Shown one piece after another: positions 53,181-62,189 of a DNA stretch of 64,000 nt; the stretch's first letter is position 1; the number at the start of each line of letters is the position of its first letter. A program made the translations under genes and the position numbers. This DNA is from Kaistia defluvii (GTDB taxonomy: Bacteria; Pseudomonadota; Alphaproteobacteria; Rhizobiales; Kaistiaceae), in assembly GCF_040548815.1 (NCBI RefSeq), contig NZ_JBEPSM010000001.1:1116001-1180000 (forward strand), in the 5' to 3' direction. The notes beneath the pieces are model-generated. The model searched no databases. It had not been told where the DNA came from and saw only the letters and a list, made by a program, of their open reading frames with translations.

Positions 53181-53592
53181 CGGTAATCGCTTGCGATGGA
53201 GAAAGGGAATGGCTGGCCCCTGGCCAATGCCGGGGCGAGACGAAAACGAAAGATCAGTCCGGTCCGACGAGCGGTCGTTTGGGCCAGTTTCGAGGTACGT
53301 TCTTGTAGCGCTCGGCCCCGGGTTCCCCCGGGTCGTCATCCCGGCGAAGGTCGGGATCCATGGCCCAGGCACACCGAGCCTCGCGGAGAGCGACTTGGCC
53401 TCGACTGGCGCCGCCGGTGTTCATGGGCCCCGGCCTTCGCCGGGGCGACGAACTTGGCGTGCCCGCAGTCTGCATATCGGTTTCGCCATTTGCGCACCTC
53501 TCCACGACGGAGAGGTAAAACTACTTGGGCGTTGGCCGGAGTCGGCGAAGGCGCTCCATGCCGAAGCACGGAGCGCCTTGCCGGATTTCAGA
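53181..53592. repeat. Hairpin-rich repeat region between rbsB and rbsA
   Basis: This 412 bp gap inside the transporter operon holds several structured elements. A 10 bp hairpin lies right after rbsB (arms 53548-53557 and 53570-53579, loop 12). An ACCTCTCC/GGAGAGGT hairpin is at 53496-53516. RPE-like copies lie in opposite orientations at 53334-53360 and 53425-53450, with the internal GCGCCGCCGGTGTTCATGG also seen in the 12711-13054 cluster. No gene is visible. Such hairpins commonly stabilise the upstream message. Confidence 0.78.
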
Positions 53593-54552
53593 CTACTTCA
53601 GTTCGCCGAGACGCTCGGCGATGTTGAGGTTGTCCTTGGTGATCGCGACCGGCGTCAGCAGGGTCACGGCCTCGGCCGGCTTCTTGCCGTCCTTGATGAA
53701 GGCGACGAGCGTGTCGACGCCCATGGCGCTCTGCTTGCCCGGGAACTGCTCGATGGTGGCCGTCAGGCCACCGTCGCGCACCTGGCCGAGCGCTTCGGGA
53801 AGCGCGTCGAAACCGATGATCGCGATACCCGACATGTTGCGGCCCTTGACCGCTTCCATGGCGCCCAGTGCCATGTCGTCATTGGCAGCAACGATCACCT
53901 GCGGGGCTTCCTTCAGCGCCGAAAGGGCGGCTTCCGTCACCGAAAGGCCCTTGGCGCGGTCGAAGCCGGCGGTCTGCTCGAACACGATCTTGTACTTGTC
54001 GGCAGCCTTATCGAGAACGTTGTGCAGGCCCTTGTTGCGGTCGATGGCCGGCGAGGCGCCCGACTGGCCCTGCAGGTTCACGATGTTCGCGCCATTCGGG
54101 TAGAGCTTCATGATCAGCTCGGCCTGGGCCTCGCCGCCCTTGACGTTGTCGGCGCCGATATGGGCGAGGATGCCCTCGACCTGCGCGACGCGACGATCCA
54201 CGGTGACGACCGGGATGCCTGCCTCGACGGCCTGCTGCAGGGCCGGCGCCATGGCGTCGACTTCGTTCGGGCTGATGACGATGCCCTTCACGCCGCGCGC
54301 GATGGCGGCCTCGACGTCGGCGGTCTGCTTGGGCGAGGAAACCTGGCCGTCGCTCTCGATCGCGGTGACGCCCTGCTTCTCGGCCTCAGCCTTGAAGGCG
54401 TTCATCATGTGAACGAAGAACGGGAACGTGAGGCCCGGGACCGAGGTCAGGATCTCGACCTTTTCCTGGGCAACGGCGGGTGCCGGTGCAGTGGACATCG
54501 CAGCGAGCGAAATCGCGCCGGCGGCGAGCAAGGACCGTGTGAAATTCGACAT
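53593..54552 (-). CDS. rbsB: Sugar ABC transporter substrate-binding protein, RbsB type
   Basis: A 319-residue periplasmic sugar-binding protein of the peripla_BP_4 class. The signal peptide (MSNFTRSLLAAGAISLAAMSTAPAPAVAQ) is followed by VEILTSVPGLTFPFFVHMMNAFKAEAEKQG, ARGVKGIVISPNEVDAMAPALQQAVEAGIPVVTVDRRV, and VAANDDMALGAMEAVKG, all typical of ribose/allose/galactose binders. It leads the operon. An AT-rich promoter region with a TGCAC-N5-GTGCA inverted repeat lies upstream. Confidence 0.92.
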   Translation of the reverse strand: MSNFTRSLLAAGAISLAAMSTAPAPAVAQEKVEILTSVPGLTFPFFVHMMNAFKAEAEKQGVTAIESDGQVSSPKQTADVEAAIARGVKGIVISPNEVDAMAPALQQAVEAGIPVVTVDRRVAQVEGILAHIGADNVKGGEAQAELIMKLYPNGANIVNLQGQSGASPAIDRNKGLHNVLDKAADKYKIVFEQTAGFDRAKGLSVTEAALSALKEAPQVIVAANDDMALGAMEAVKGRNMSGIAIIGFDALPEALGQVRDGGLTATIEQFPGKQSAMGVDTLVAFIKDGKKPAEAVTLLTPVAITKDNLNIAERLGELK

Positions 54553-54638
54553 TTAGTTCCTCCCATGCCCTCTTCGAAACGGGGCTGAAGCAGAACATGC
54601 CGCAGGTTGGTGCGAGTCACAAATGAAATTATGAACTT

Positions 54639-54653
54639 TGCACGCGTGGTGCA
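54639..54653. promoter_or_regulatory. Inverted repeat TGCAC-N5-GTGCA upstream of rbsB, candidate operator
   Basis: A perfect 5 bp inverted repeat with a 5 bp spacer lies 87 bp upstream of rbsB in an AT-rich stretch that is likely to contain the promoter. Symmetry and position suit a LacI/GalR- or DeoR-type regulator of the sugar transporter. No regulator gene is adjacent. Confidence 0.4.
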
Positions 54654-54840
54654 TAAATGGCGGATCGACAGCTACGTCACCAACAGGATGCCTTATAATA
54701 AATATCTGCATCAACCGGGCCAGTGCTTGATCGGCGGCCGTTCCATCCCGTCGAACGCAACGATACGGCGAGCACGCAAACCGGGCTGAATTGGGCCCCG
54801 GATCGCGACAGGAGAGCCGATAAACCGGCCTTCGGGCACC

Positions 54841-55674
54841 CTACCCGCCCTCAATATCCCGCTTGGCGATTCCGGCGACGGCGAGCGCCAAAGCCGGGTC
54901 GGTGCCATCGTCCAGATGCCAGGCAGCCGAAAGGCCGGCATAGGCAAGGATCCACCGCATCAGCCGCTCACGGTCGAGACCGGCCGCCTCCGCGACGATC
55001 CCCGCCTGCCGGGTGAGTCTGCCGGGCCGGGTCGCTACCGCCGCGTCCGGATTGCAGAAGAGGTTGGCGAAATCGAAGCTGCGCTCGCCAAGCAGGCGCT
55101 TCGGGTCAATGGCGAGAAAGCCGCGCGCCCCGCCATCCAGGACATTGCCGTGATGCAGGTCGCCATGCAGAACGCGGATATCGCGCGGATCCCCCAGCAG
55201 CGCTCGTGCCGTTTCGGCGGCCGCGACCAGGACACCGCCATGCCGATCGGCTGCCGGAAAGAGATCCCGGAACCAGAGATCGAGCGATGTTGCCGCTGGC
55301 GCGCTGCCGGGTCGCGGCGCATGCAACCGCCGTGCAACCTCGCAAATGATGAGGCTCGCTGCATCATCCTCGCCGGACCGCGCCATGTCGGAAACCGAAC
55401 GCGGTCCGGTGGCGCGCTCCATCAGGAGGGCATCGTCATCGTGTTCGAGGATGCGCACCGCGCCTTCCCCGTCCCACCACAGCATCAGTTGTCCGCCATA
55501 GCGTTCTTCCGAGGCATGCGAGAGTTTCAGCATCAGCGGAACGCCGTCCCGACGAACGGGAAGAAGACGGCTGGTATGGGTCACGATCACGTCACCATCC
55601 GGGGCGAGCGACCAAAGCCGCAGATAACTCTCGAAGTCCTGCCTCTGTGCCTGCATTCCCTCAATCCGATTCAT
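54841..55674 (-). CDS. APH(6)/hydroxyurea-phosphotransferase-like kinase
   Basis: A 277-residue kinase-like protein of the aminoglycoside 6-phosphotransferase/hydroxyurea kinase family (StrB-like). The catalytic loop is VLHGDLHHGNVLDGG and the metal motif is LAIDPKRLLGERSFDFANLF, both standard for the group; VRILEHDDDALLMERATGPRSVSDM is the hinge region. It could phosphorylate aminoglycosides such as streptomycin, but chromosomal members are widespread and their natural substrates are mostly unknown. Start ATG at 55674; 55656 is an alternative. Confidence 0.83.
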   Translation of the reverse strand: MNRIEGMQAQRQDFESYLRLWSLAPDGDVIVTHTSRLLPVRRDGVPLMLKLSHASEERYGGQLMLWWDGEGAVRILEHDDDALLMERATGPRSVSDMARSGEDDAASLIICEVARRLHAPRPGSAPAATSLDLWFRDLFPAADRHGGVLVAAAETARALLGDPRDIRVLHGDLHHGNVLDGGARGFLAIDPKRLLGERSFDFANLFCNPDAAVATRPGRLTRQAGIVAEAAGLDRERLMRWILAYAGLSAAWHLDDGTDPALALAVAGIAKRDIEGG

Positions 55675-55805
55675 GCCCCTGCCCGTTCTCGTCGTTCCGA
55701 TTCTGCCTCCGCCCGGCAGCCGCGACGACCCCACGCACCCCGCGACCTACCGGATGCCGGCGTGGCCCTGCATAATCCAGCCTCGATTCAGTAAATGATG
55801 GTGCC

Positions 55806-56588
55806 ATGACCGATACCAAGCCCAATTCCCCGCAGATGGAATCCCCCTCCTACCGCCTTCCCGCGCTCGACCAGGATTTCCTGCTCAGCGATTCCATGCG
55901 CGGCGTGCGGTTCTTGCTCGAATATGCCAAGGCCGAGATGGCGCTGCGCCAGTGGGGCGTTCGCTCCACCATCGTCGTCTTCGGCAGCGCCCGCATCGGC
56001 GAAGGCGGCGAGGGCCATCATGCGAACTGGTATGATCAGGCGCGCGCCGTCGGCCGCATCGTGTCCGAACGCGGTGGCGCCCTGGTCACCAACGGCACGT
56101 TTCGCGACAATGTCATCGCGACCGGCGGCGGCCCGGGCATCATGGCGGCGGCCAATCGCGGCGCGGCCGATGTCGGCGCGCCCTCGATCGGCTTCAACAT
56201 CACCCTGCCGCACGAGCAGGAGCCCAACGCCTATTCGACGCCGGAACTGACCTTCCGCTTCCACTATTTCGCGATGCGCAAGATGCATCTCGCCATGCGC
56301 GCCAACGCGCTGATCGTCTTTCCGGGCGGCTTCGGCACCTTCGACGAGATGTTCGAACTGCTGACGCTGCGCCAGACCGGCAAGGCGCCGCCGATCCCGA
56401 TCGTGCTGTTCGACAGCGCCTACTGGAAGCGGGTGATCAATTTCGAGGCGCTGATCGAAGAAGGCATGATCGCGCGCAAGGACCTCGACCTGTTCGTCTA
56501 TGCCGAGACGGCGGAAGAGGTCTGGCAGAAGCTGACCGACGCCGGCGTCGGACTGCATGCGGGAGAACAGGCGAGCGACGGTCCCTAG
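55806..56588 (+). CDS. LOG-family (TIGR00730-like) protein
   Basis: A 260-residue Rossmann-fold protein of the LOG/lysine-decarboxylase-like family, whose characterised members release free cytokinin bases or ribose 5-phosphate from nucleoside monophosphates. It shows VVFGSARIGEGG, the phosphate motif TGGGPGIMAAANRGA and the catalytic PGGFGTFDEMFE. It belongs to the longer type with an N-terminal extension (LLSDSMRGVRFLLEYAKAEMALR). Function here is a family inference; AMP nucleosidase-like activity is the main alternative to cytokinin activation. It is divergent from the kinase gene. Confidence 0.88.
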   Translation: MTDTKPNSPQMESPSYRLPALDQDFLLSDSMRGVRFLLEYAKAEMALRQWGVRSTIVVFGSARIGEGGEGHHANWYDQARAVGRIVSERGGALVTNGTFRDNVIATGGGPGIMAAANRGAADVGAPSIGFNITLPHEQEPNAYSTPELTFRFHYFAMRKMHLAMRANALIVFPGGFGTFDEMFELLTLRQTGKAPPIPIVLFDSAYWKRVINFEALIEEGMIARKDLDLFVYAETAEEVWQKLTDAGVGLHAGEQASDGP

Positions 56589-56660
56589 GCGCTCGTCCGT
56601 TCGCGGCATAATCTGGGCGGCGAGGCGGAGCCACCGCCTCGTCATCCGGGGGAATCATCC

Positions 56661-57287
56661 ATGACGCCGCTCGCCGCGCTCTTCGCCATCCTCGGCGCCC
56701 TTCTGGTCGGTGCGATCAGCCCGGGGCCGAGCTTCGTCTTCGTGGTGCGCACTGCGGTCGCCCAGTCGCGCGCCGACGGGCTGGCGGCAGCGGTCGGCAT
56801 GGGTGTCGGCGCGGCGTTGTTCGGCGCGTTGGCTCTGCTCGGCCTACGCACGCTGATGACCGAAGCCGCCGGTCTCTACACCGCGCTGAAGATCGCCGGC
56901 GGCATTTACCTGCTCTATCTCGCCTACCGGATCTGGCGCGGCGCCCGGGAGCCGGTCGAGGTCGTCCGCAACGGAACCGGGACCCGTTCCAATCTCGGCA
57001 GATCCTTCGGCCTGGCGCTGGCTACCCAGATGAGCAATCCAAAGATCGTCGCCGTCTTCGGCGCCGTTTTCGCAGCCCTCCTCCCGGCCGAGCGCCCGCT
57101 CTGGCTCGACCTCGCTCTGCCGGCGCTGATCTTCGTGCAGGAGACGGGCTGGTATGCCCTCGTCGCCCTCGCCTTCTCCTCGTCGCGGCCGCGCGCCCTC
57201 TATCTCGGCGCCAAGCTCTGGATCGATCGTTTCGCCGGGGCCGTCATCGGCGCGCTCGGCATCCGCCTGATCCTCGATGCGCGTTAA
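56661..57287 (+). CDS. LysE/RhtB-family exporter
   Basis: A 208-residue inner-membrane exporter of the LysE superfamily, which exports amino acids or related small molecules. Six hydrophobic helices are visible. Motifs include GAISPGPSFVFVVRTAVAQSRADGLAAAVGMGVG near the N-terminus and KIAGGIYLLYLAYRIWRGA in the middle. A GGGGGAATC ribosome-binding site precedes the ATG. Substrate is unknown. Confidence 0.9.
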   Translation: MTPLAALFAILGALLVGAISPGPSFVFVVRTAVAQSRADGLAAAVGMGVGAALFGALALLGLRTLMTEAAGLYTALKIAGGIYLLYLAYRIWRGAREPVEVVRNGTGTRSNLGRSFGLALATQMSNPKIVAVFGAVFAALLPAERPLWLDLALPALIFVQETGWYALVALAFSSSRPRALYLGAKLWIDRFAGAVIGALGIRLILDAR

Positions 57288-57328
57288 CAGACGGCTGACG
57301 GAGTGTTAACAGGAGTTCGCACCAAAGC

Positions 57329-58447
57329 ATGGCCGCCGACGCCGCTCTCATTCTCACGACAAGGGCGCTAAACCGCGCCCTGCTCGCCCGCCAGATGCTG
57401 CTGGAGCGGGTGGCGATGCCGGCCGAGGCGGCGATCGAAACGCTGATCGGCCTGCAATCGCAGATCCCGGGCAATCCCTACACCGCGCTCTGGTCCCGCC
57501 TGGAAGGGTTCCGCCCGGAAGAGGTTTCGGATCTCACCGCCGCGCGAAAGCTGGTGCGGATCGCCCTGATGCGCGGCACGCTCCATCTCGTGACGGTTGC
57601 CGATGCGGTCGCCCTGCGCCCCGTTGTGCAGAAGGTTTTCGAGCGCACGATGACCCCGGGCAGCGCCTATGGACGCGCGCTGGCCTCGGTCGACATCGCA
57701 GAACTGGTGGCAGCCGGCGAACGGCTTCTTGAGGAAAAGCCACACTCCAACAAGGAGTTGGAGGCCGTACTTGCGCCAAGGTTTCCTGGCGTCGATGGCC
57801 ACGCGCTGTCGCATGCGGTGCGGGCGATGCTGCCGCTGGTGCAGGTGACGCCGCGCGGCCTCTGGCGGCAGGGCGGCCTGGCGATTTCGACGACACTCGA
57901 GAGCTGGACGGGTCAGGCGACCACCACGGACGACCGACCGGAAGCCATGATCCGGCGCTATCTGGCCGTCTTCGGCCCGGCATCGGTCCAAGATGTGCAG
58001 GCCTGGTCAGGGCTGACAAAGCTGGCCGGCGCGGTTGCGTCCCTGAGAGACGAACTGTCTGAATTCCGCGACGAGGCCGGACAGGTTCTGTACGACCTTC
58101 CCGACGCGCCGAGACCGTCCGAAGACACCGCCGCGCCGCCGCGTTTCCTGCCCGACTATGACAATGTGATGCTGGGTCACGCCGAGCGAAGCCGGATCGT
58201 CCATGACGACCATCGCAGTCATTTTACGAAGGAAAACGGGCTGATACCGGCGTTTCTTGTCGACGGTTTCGCCGGAGGAAGCTGGCGGATCGACCGCGAG
58301 CGCGGCCGTGCGACGCTGCGGATCACGCCGCTCATCCCGCTCAAAAATCGGGATCGCAAGGCCCTGGAGCGCGAGGCCGAAGCCCTGCTGGCGTTCCAGG
58401 AACCGGACGCCAAGACGCGCGAAATTGTCTTCGCCGACGCGCCCTGA
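57329..58447 (+). CDS. AlkZ/YcaQ-like winged-helix DNA glycosylase family protein
   Basis: A 372-residue protein of the HTH_42 (winged-helix DNA-binding) family that includes the crosslink-unhooking glycosylases AlkZ and YcaQ (AlkX). The early motif is IGLQSQIPGNPY with Q43-x-Q45, matching the QxQ catalytic motif of the AlkZ branch rather than the QxD of YcaQ. Other family parts are ARKLVRIALMRGTLHLV, GPASVQDVQAWSGL, and RFLPDYDNVMLGHAERSRIV. It would act on alkylated bases in DNA. Starts 41 bp after the LysE gene. Activity is inferred. Confidence 0.82.
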   Translation: MAADAALILTTRALNRALLARQMLLERVAMPAEAAIETLIGLQSQIPGNPYTALWSRLEGFRPEEVSDLTAARKLVRIALMRGTLHLVTVADAVALRPVVQKVFERTMTPGSAYGRALASVDIAELVAAGERLLEEKPHSNKELEAVLAPRFPGVDGHALSHAVRAMLPLVQVTPRGLWRQGGLAISTTLESWTGQATTTDDRPEAMIRRYLAVFGPASVQDVQAWSGLTKLAGAVASLRDELSEFRDEAGQVLYDLPDAPRPSEDTAAPPRFLPDYDNVMLGHAERSRIVHDDHRSHFTKENGLIPAFLVDGFAGGSWRIDRERGRATLRITPLIPLKNRDRKALEREAEALLAFQEPDAKTREIVFADAP

Positions 58448-58477
58448 GCGGCGCCGGCGAAGACAAGCTTGTAGATC

Positions 58478-58813
58478 TTAGTAGCCGGCCATGCGGCGGT
58501 ATTGGGCAGCGCGGGCGGCGGCCTGCGAAGCCGGCACCAGTGCGTAGCCGCGATTGGCCATGCAGGCTTCGGCTTCGCGCAGCGCCGCATTGTCGCCCGG
58601 GGCGCGCACGCAGTCGGCGCGGTCGGCGGCAAACTGATCCGCTAGCGCCGGATTGGCACGGCCGCTCTGGCCGTCCTTGCGGACCCAGGTCAGGGGTTCG
58701 TTGGAGGGCGCGGAAAGGCCGGGAGGCGCGGAGACCTGAACGGGCCGCGACATGCAGCCAGCCAGACCAACAGCGGCCAGCACTGCGATCAGTGCGGGAA
58801 TTCTATGATTCAT
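58478..58813 (-). CDS. Small lipoprotein of unknown function
   Basis: A 111-residue protein with a lipoprotein signal: hydrophobic stretch IPALIAVLAAVGLAGC with lipobox LAGC and lipidation cysteine C20. The mature part contains two further cysteines (ADCVRAPGD and EACMANRGYALVP), arranged as in small envelope lipoproteins that end with a C-M-x-x-R-G-Y motif common in proteobacteria. No function is known. It converges with the AlkZ-like gene. Confidence 0.8.
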   Translation of the reverse strand: MNHRIPALIAVLAAVGLAGCMSRPVQVSAPPGLSAPSNEPLTWVRKDGQSGRANPALADQFAADRADCVRAPGDNAALREAEACMANRGYALVPASQAAARAAQYRRMAGY

Positions 58814-58948
58814 GGGGGATTTCTCTGTTCAAAGCGTTTCGTTCGGTTGCCGACGCCGGACGCGACGTTGCATGGACGGCGGAGTTTAGCAGGATTGTGA
58901 CGGAGATGCGACCGAGCAACCCATGCAGCGTAGAGTGGTGTTCTAGCG

Positions 58949-60430
58949 TCAATGGATCGGAGCCGAAACAGTTCCGTCCTTATCGTGCTGGCCAAAGCGT
59001 TCGACCATGGTGGCGCTCGCCTCGTTGAGGCCGATCACCTCGACGATGCGCCCGCGCGACCGCGCCTTTAGCACGACCTTGTCGAGCGCCGACACGGCGG
59101 AAATGTCCCAGAAATGGGCCGAATGGACGTCGATGACGATGCGTTCGACATCTTCCTGCAGGTCGATCGATTCCCCGAACGTGCCGGCGGAAGCGAAGAA
59201 TACCTGGCCTTCGACACGGTAGGTCCGGGTCCGTCCGTCGTCGGAGAGCGTCGAGGTGACGCGGCTGAGACGCGCCACCTTGCCGGCGAAGAAGACGCCG
59301 GACAGCAGCACACCGACCAGAACGCCCTTGGCGAGATCATGCGTCGCGAACACGGTCGCGACCGTCGCCAGCATCACTACGGAGGATTGCCACGGATTGT
59401 TGCGCAGCTTGACGACCGAGCGCCAGTTGAACGTGTTGATCGAAACCATGATCATGACGGCGGTGAGCGCCGCGACCGGGACGATCGCCAGCAGGTCCTG
59501 CAGCGCGACCAGCAGGACAAGCAGGAACGAGCCCGCGACCAGCGTGGAGAGACGTCCCCTCGCCCCCGACGAAACGTTAATCACCGACTGGCCGATCATC
59601 GCGCAGCCGCCCATGCCGCCGAACAGCGCCGAAGCCATGTTGGCGATGCCCTGCCCGGCGCATTCGCGGTTCTTGTTGCTGCGCGTATCGGTCATGTCGT
59701 CGAGCAATTGCGCCGTGAGCAGCGATTCCAGCAGGCCTACCGCCGCCAGCGTCAGCGACACGGGCAGCAGGATGCGCAGTGTCTCCAGCGTGAAGGGCAC
59801 GTCCGGCACGCCGAAGGTGGGCAGCGCGGACGGCAGTTCGCCGAGATGAGCGACGGTGCGCACATCGATCTTGAAGATCACGGCGACGGCAGTGACGACG
59901 ACAATCGCCACCAGCGGCGACGGTACGGCCCGGGTCACCCGCGGCAGCAGATAGATGATGGCAAGGCCGAGCGCGATCAGACCATAGGTAGCGGTCGGAA
60001 CGTTCACGAGTTCCGGCAGCTGCGCCATGAAGATCAGCACGGCCAATGCGTTGACGAAACCGGTCATCACCGATTGCGACACGAAGCGCATCAGCCGGCC
60101 AAGGCGGAGCACGGCGGCCAGAACCTGGAACACACCCATCAGGATGGTGGCCGCGAACAGATACTGGATGCCGTGATCGCGGACGAGGCCGCCCATCAGC
60201 ACGGCGGTCGCCGCCGTCGCGGCCGAAATCATCGCGGTCCGGCCGCCGGTAAAGGCGATGACGCAGGCAATCACCACCGAGGCGTAGAGCCCGATCTTGG
60301 GATCGACGCCGGCGATGACCGAAAAGCCGATCGCCTCGGGGATCAGCGCCAGCGCAACGACCATGCCGGACAGGATGTCGCCGCGCAGGTTCGAAAACCA
60401 ATCGCGACGGATGGAGGTCATGTTGATCAT
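58949..60430 (-). CDS. SulP-family inorganic anion transporter with STAS domain
   Basis: A 493-residue SLC26/SulP transporter, usually a sulfate or bicarbonate carrier. About eleven to twelve membrane helices cover residues 15-390, with the family region [36 protein letters not shown] and [31 protein letters not shown]. The C-terminal STAS domain includes [21 protein letters not shown]. The ATG at 60430 is chosen because upstream residues are not family-like. No carbonic anhydrase or sulfur gene is adjacent to identify the anion. Confidence 0.91.
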   Translation of the reverse strand: MINMTSIRRDWFSNLRGDILSGMVVALALIPEAIGFSVIAGVDPKIGLYASVVIACVIAFTGGRTAMISAATAATAVLMGGLVRDHGIQYLFAATILMGVFQVLAAVLRLGRLMRFVSQSVMTGFVNALAVLIFMAQLPELVNVPTATYGLIALGLAIIYLLPRVTRAVPSPLVAIVVVTAVAVIFKIDVRTVAHLGELPSALPTFGVPDVPFTLETLRILLPVSLTLAAVGLLESLLTAQLLDDMTDTRSNKNRECAGQGIANMASALFGGMGGCAMIGQSVINVSSGARGRLSTLVAGSFLLVLLVALQDLLAIVPVAALTAVMIMVSINTFNWRSVVKLRNNPWQSSVVMLATVATVFATHDLAKGVLVGVLLSGVFFAGKVARLSRVTSTLSDDGRTRTYRVEGQVFFASAGTFGESIDLQEDVERIVIDVHSAHFWDISAVSALDKVVLKARSRGRIVEVIGLNEASATMVERFGQHDKDGTVSAPIH

Positions 60431-60731
60431 GGGATGGGTGCTTCGCGGCAGACGCGGAGGGGCGCAGCGCACACGCTGCGGAAGCCGTCCGTATAGCAAT
60501 CTGCGTTGTCCGGCGGATCGGCGGCCGGAAGAGCCACCCGGGTTTTCACCGGGTCCAGTCGAATACTTTCCTCTTATCCCCAGACAGCAAGCGGACGCAA
60601 CAACATCCACCGTCCCCCGCCGACGAGCGGATTGCTGTTGCCTGGAAGGCACGATTGCTGACGCCAAGCCGTCGAGTTCCGTTACGGCACATCCTCGTGT
60701 AGGCTAGGGCTCCCAACGGAAGGAGGCGGGA
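60431..60731. other. Divergent intergenic region between the SulP and VOC genes
   Basis: This 301 bp stretch should contain both divergent promoters. I see no gene, strong hairpin or recognisable operator in it. An AGGAGGCGGGA ribosome-binding site for the VOC gene is at its right end. Confidence 0.5.
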
Positions 60732-61514
60732 ATGACCGATCTGGCTAGCCGTTTCGTCTGGTACGAGCTCATGACGACCGACACCGCAAGTGCCCGGCTG
60801 TTCTATGGCTCGGTCGTCGGCTGGGGCACGCGCGATGCATCGCAGCCCGGCATGACCTACACGCTCTTCACCGTTGGCGAGAGCCCTGTCGCCGGGCTGA
60901 TGGATCTGCCGGAGCAAGCCCGGCAGATGGGCTCGCCGCCGAGCTGGCTCGGCTATATCTCGGTCGCCGACGTGGATGCCGCCGCCGCCAAGACCGCGCG
61001 CCTCGGTGGCGCCGTGCATGTGCAGCCGGCGGATATTCCGCAAGTCGGGCGCTTCGCCGTCGTCTCCGATCCGCAGAAATGCGTCATTACCCTGTTCAGC
61101 CCGCTGCCGATGCCCTCGCCGCCGCAGGATCCTGCGCCGGGCACGCCGGGCTATGTCGGCTGGCACGAACTCTGCGCCACGGACTGGCAAAAGGCGTTCG
61201 AGTTCTATGCGGCCATGTTCGGCTGGCAGAAGGGCGAGCCGGTGGACATGGGCGAGATGGGAATCTACCAGCTCTTCACCACCGCCGGAGGATCGATGCC
61301 GATCGGCGGCATGTTCAACAAGCCGCCCTCCATGCCCATGCCGTTCTGGCTGTTCTACTTCAACGTCGACGACATCGACGCCGCGCTCACCCGGGTCCAA
61401 AACGGCGGCGGCAAGCTGCTCAATGGGCCCATGCAGGTGCCAGGCGGCGACTGGATCGTGCAATGCCTGGATCCGCAAGGCGCGATGTTCGCGCTGCTGG
61501 GCAAGCGCGCCTGA
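60732..61514 (+). CDS. Two-domain VOC (glyoxalase/bleomycin-resistance) family protein
   Basis: A 260-residue protein with two VOC modules in tandem. The first begins SRFVWYELMTTDTASARLFYGSVVGW and the second GYVGWHELCATDWQKAFEFYAAMFGW. Each has the beta-alpha-beta-beta-beta pattern and a C-terminal strand with ALLG-like ends. Two-domain proteins of this kind (CFP-30B-like) bind metals or small ligands, but catalytic function varies. A strong ribosome-binding site precedes the ATG. It may share a promoter region with SulP in the opposite direction. Confidence 0.88.
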   Translation: MTDLASRFVWYELMTTDTASARLFYGSVVGWGTRDASQPGMTYTLFTVGESPVAGLMDLPEQARQMGSPPSWLGYISVADVDAAAAKTARLGGAVHVQPADIPQVGRFAVVSDPQKCVITLFSPLPMPSPPQDPAPGTPGYVGWHELCATDWQKAFEFYAAMFGWQKGEPVDMGEMGIYQLFTTAGGSMPIGGMFNKPPSMPMPFWLFYFNVDDIDAALTRVQNGGGKLLNGPMQVPGGDWIVQCLDPQGAMFALLGKRA

Positions 61515-61522
61515 GGGAAGGG

Positions 61523-61927
61523 TCAGCCCGTGGCGCCGGATTCGCGGCTTGGATTGGAGATCTCGATCAGATTGCCGTCGGGGTCGCGGATGTAGAGCGA
61601 AAGGATGCTGCCGACGGCGCCGGCGCGCAGGACCGGACCAAGTTCGATGGCAACGCCAAGCCGGTAGAAATGCGCCTCGACCTCCGCCAGCGACGTGCCG
61701 GTCAGGAAACAGAGGTCGGCGGACCCGGCCGTCGCAAGCCTTGCCTTCGGCTCAAATTCGTGGCCGACCTCATGCAGGTTGATCTTCTGCTGGCCGAAGC
61801 GAAGCGCCACGCGGTCGGCGCCAAACACCTCGCGTGTCATGCCGAGTACGGTCTCATAGAACGCGCAGCTTCGCTCGATGCTGGCCACGGTCAGGACGAG
61901 GTGATCCAGGCGTTCGATCGTGATCAT
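61523..61927 (-). CDS. VOC-family (glyoxalase-like) protein
   Basis: A 134-residue single-domain-length VOC protein, paired modules included. It starts MITIERLDHLVLTVASIERSCAFYETVLGM and ends LSLYIRDPDGNLIEISNPS, the standard metal-site frame (His8-like H, Glu near the end). LRFGQQKINLHEVG matches the family seen in virulence-associated and fosfomycin-resistance-like proteins, but no drug-specific residues can be assigned. The ATG at 61927 is chosen since upstream residues are not homologous. It converges with the two-domain VOC gene. Confidence 0.88.
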   Translation of the reverse strand: MITIERLDHLVLTVASIERSCAFYETVLGMTREVFGADRVALRFGQQKINLHEVGHEFEPKARLATAGSADLCFLTGTSLAEVEAHFYRLGVAIELGPVLRAGAVGSILSLYIRDPDGNLIEISNPSRESGATG

Positions 61928-62189
61928 GCTGCGTGTCTCCCAATCTTTGCGGATCTTGGCCGAGCGCGGCGCAGACGCGCCAGAGACTACGTCTCGCCCC
62001 GTCGCTCTCCAGCGCGGCGACCGCGACCGGCCACGCAGCATGGCACCCGAAATCGTGATCGCCCCGACCTGGCTTCTGCGCTATTCTGCCGCAGAGCGTA
62101 TCGAGGCGCTGCGGAGCCTGCGATCGACCTTGGTCTTTGGCGGCGTGCCGGTTGCTCGATTTTGGGGGGCAGAGCAGGAGAACACGCTC

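Noticed and set aside
54841-57287. A resistance island formed by the APH-like kinase, VOC proteins and LysE exporter
   Set aside because: The genes are on different strands, have the same composition as the core genome, and belong to families that are common on chromosomes without a resistance role. No mobility gene is present.
61920-62189. N-terminal extension of the DUF2189 protein
   Set aside because: The extension overlaps the opposite VOC start region, has no family resemblance, and a better ATG with a ribosome-binding site exists at 62190.
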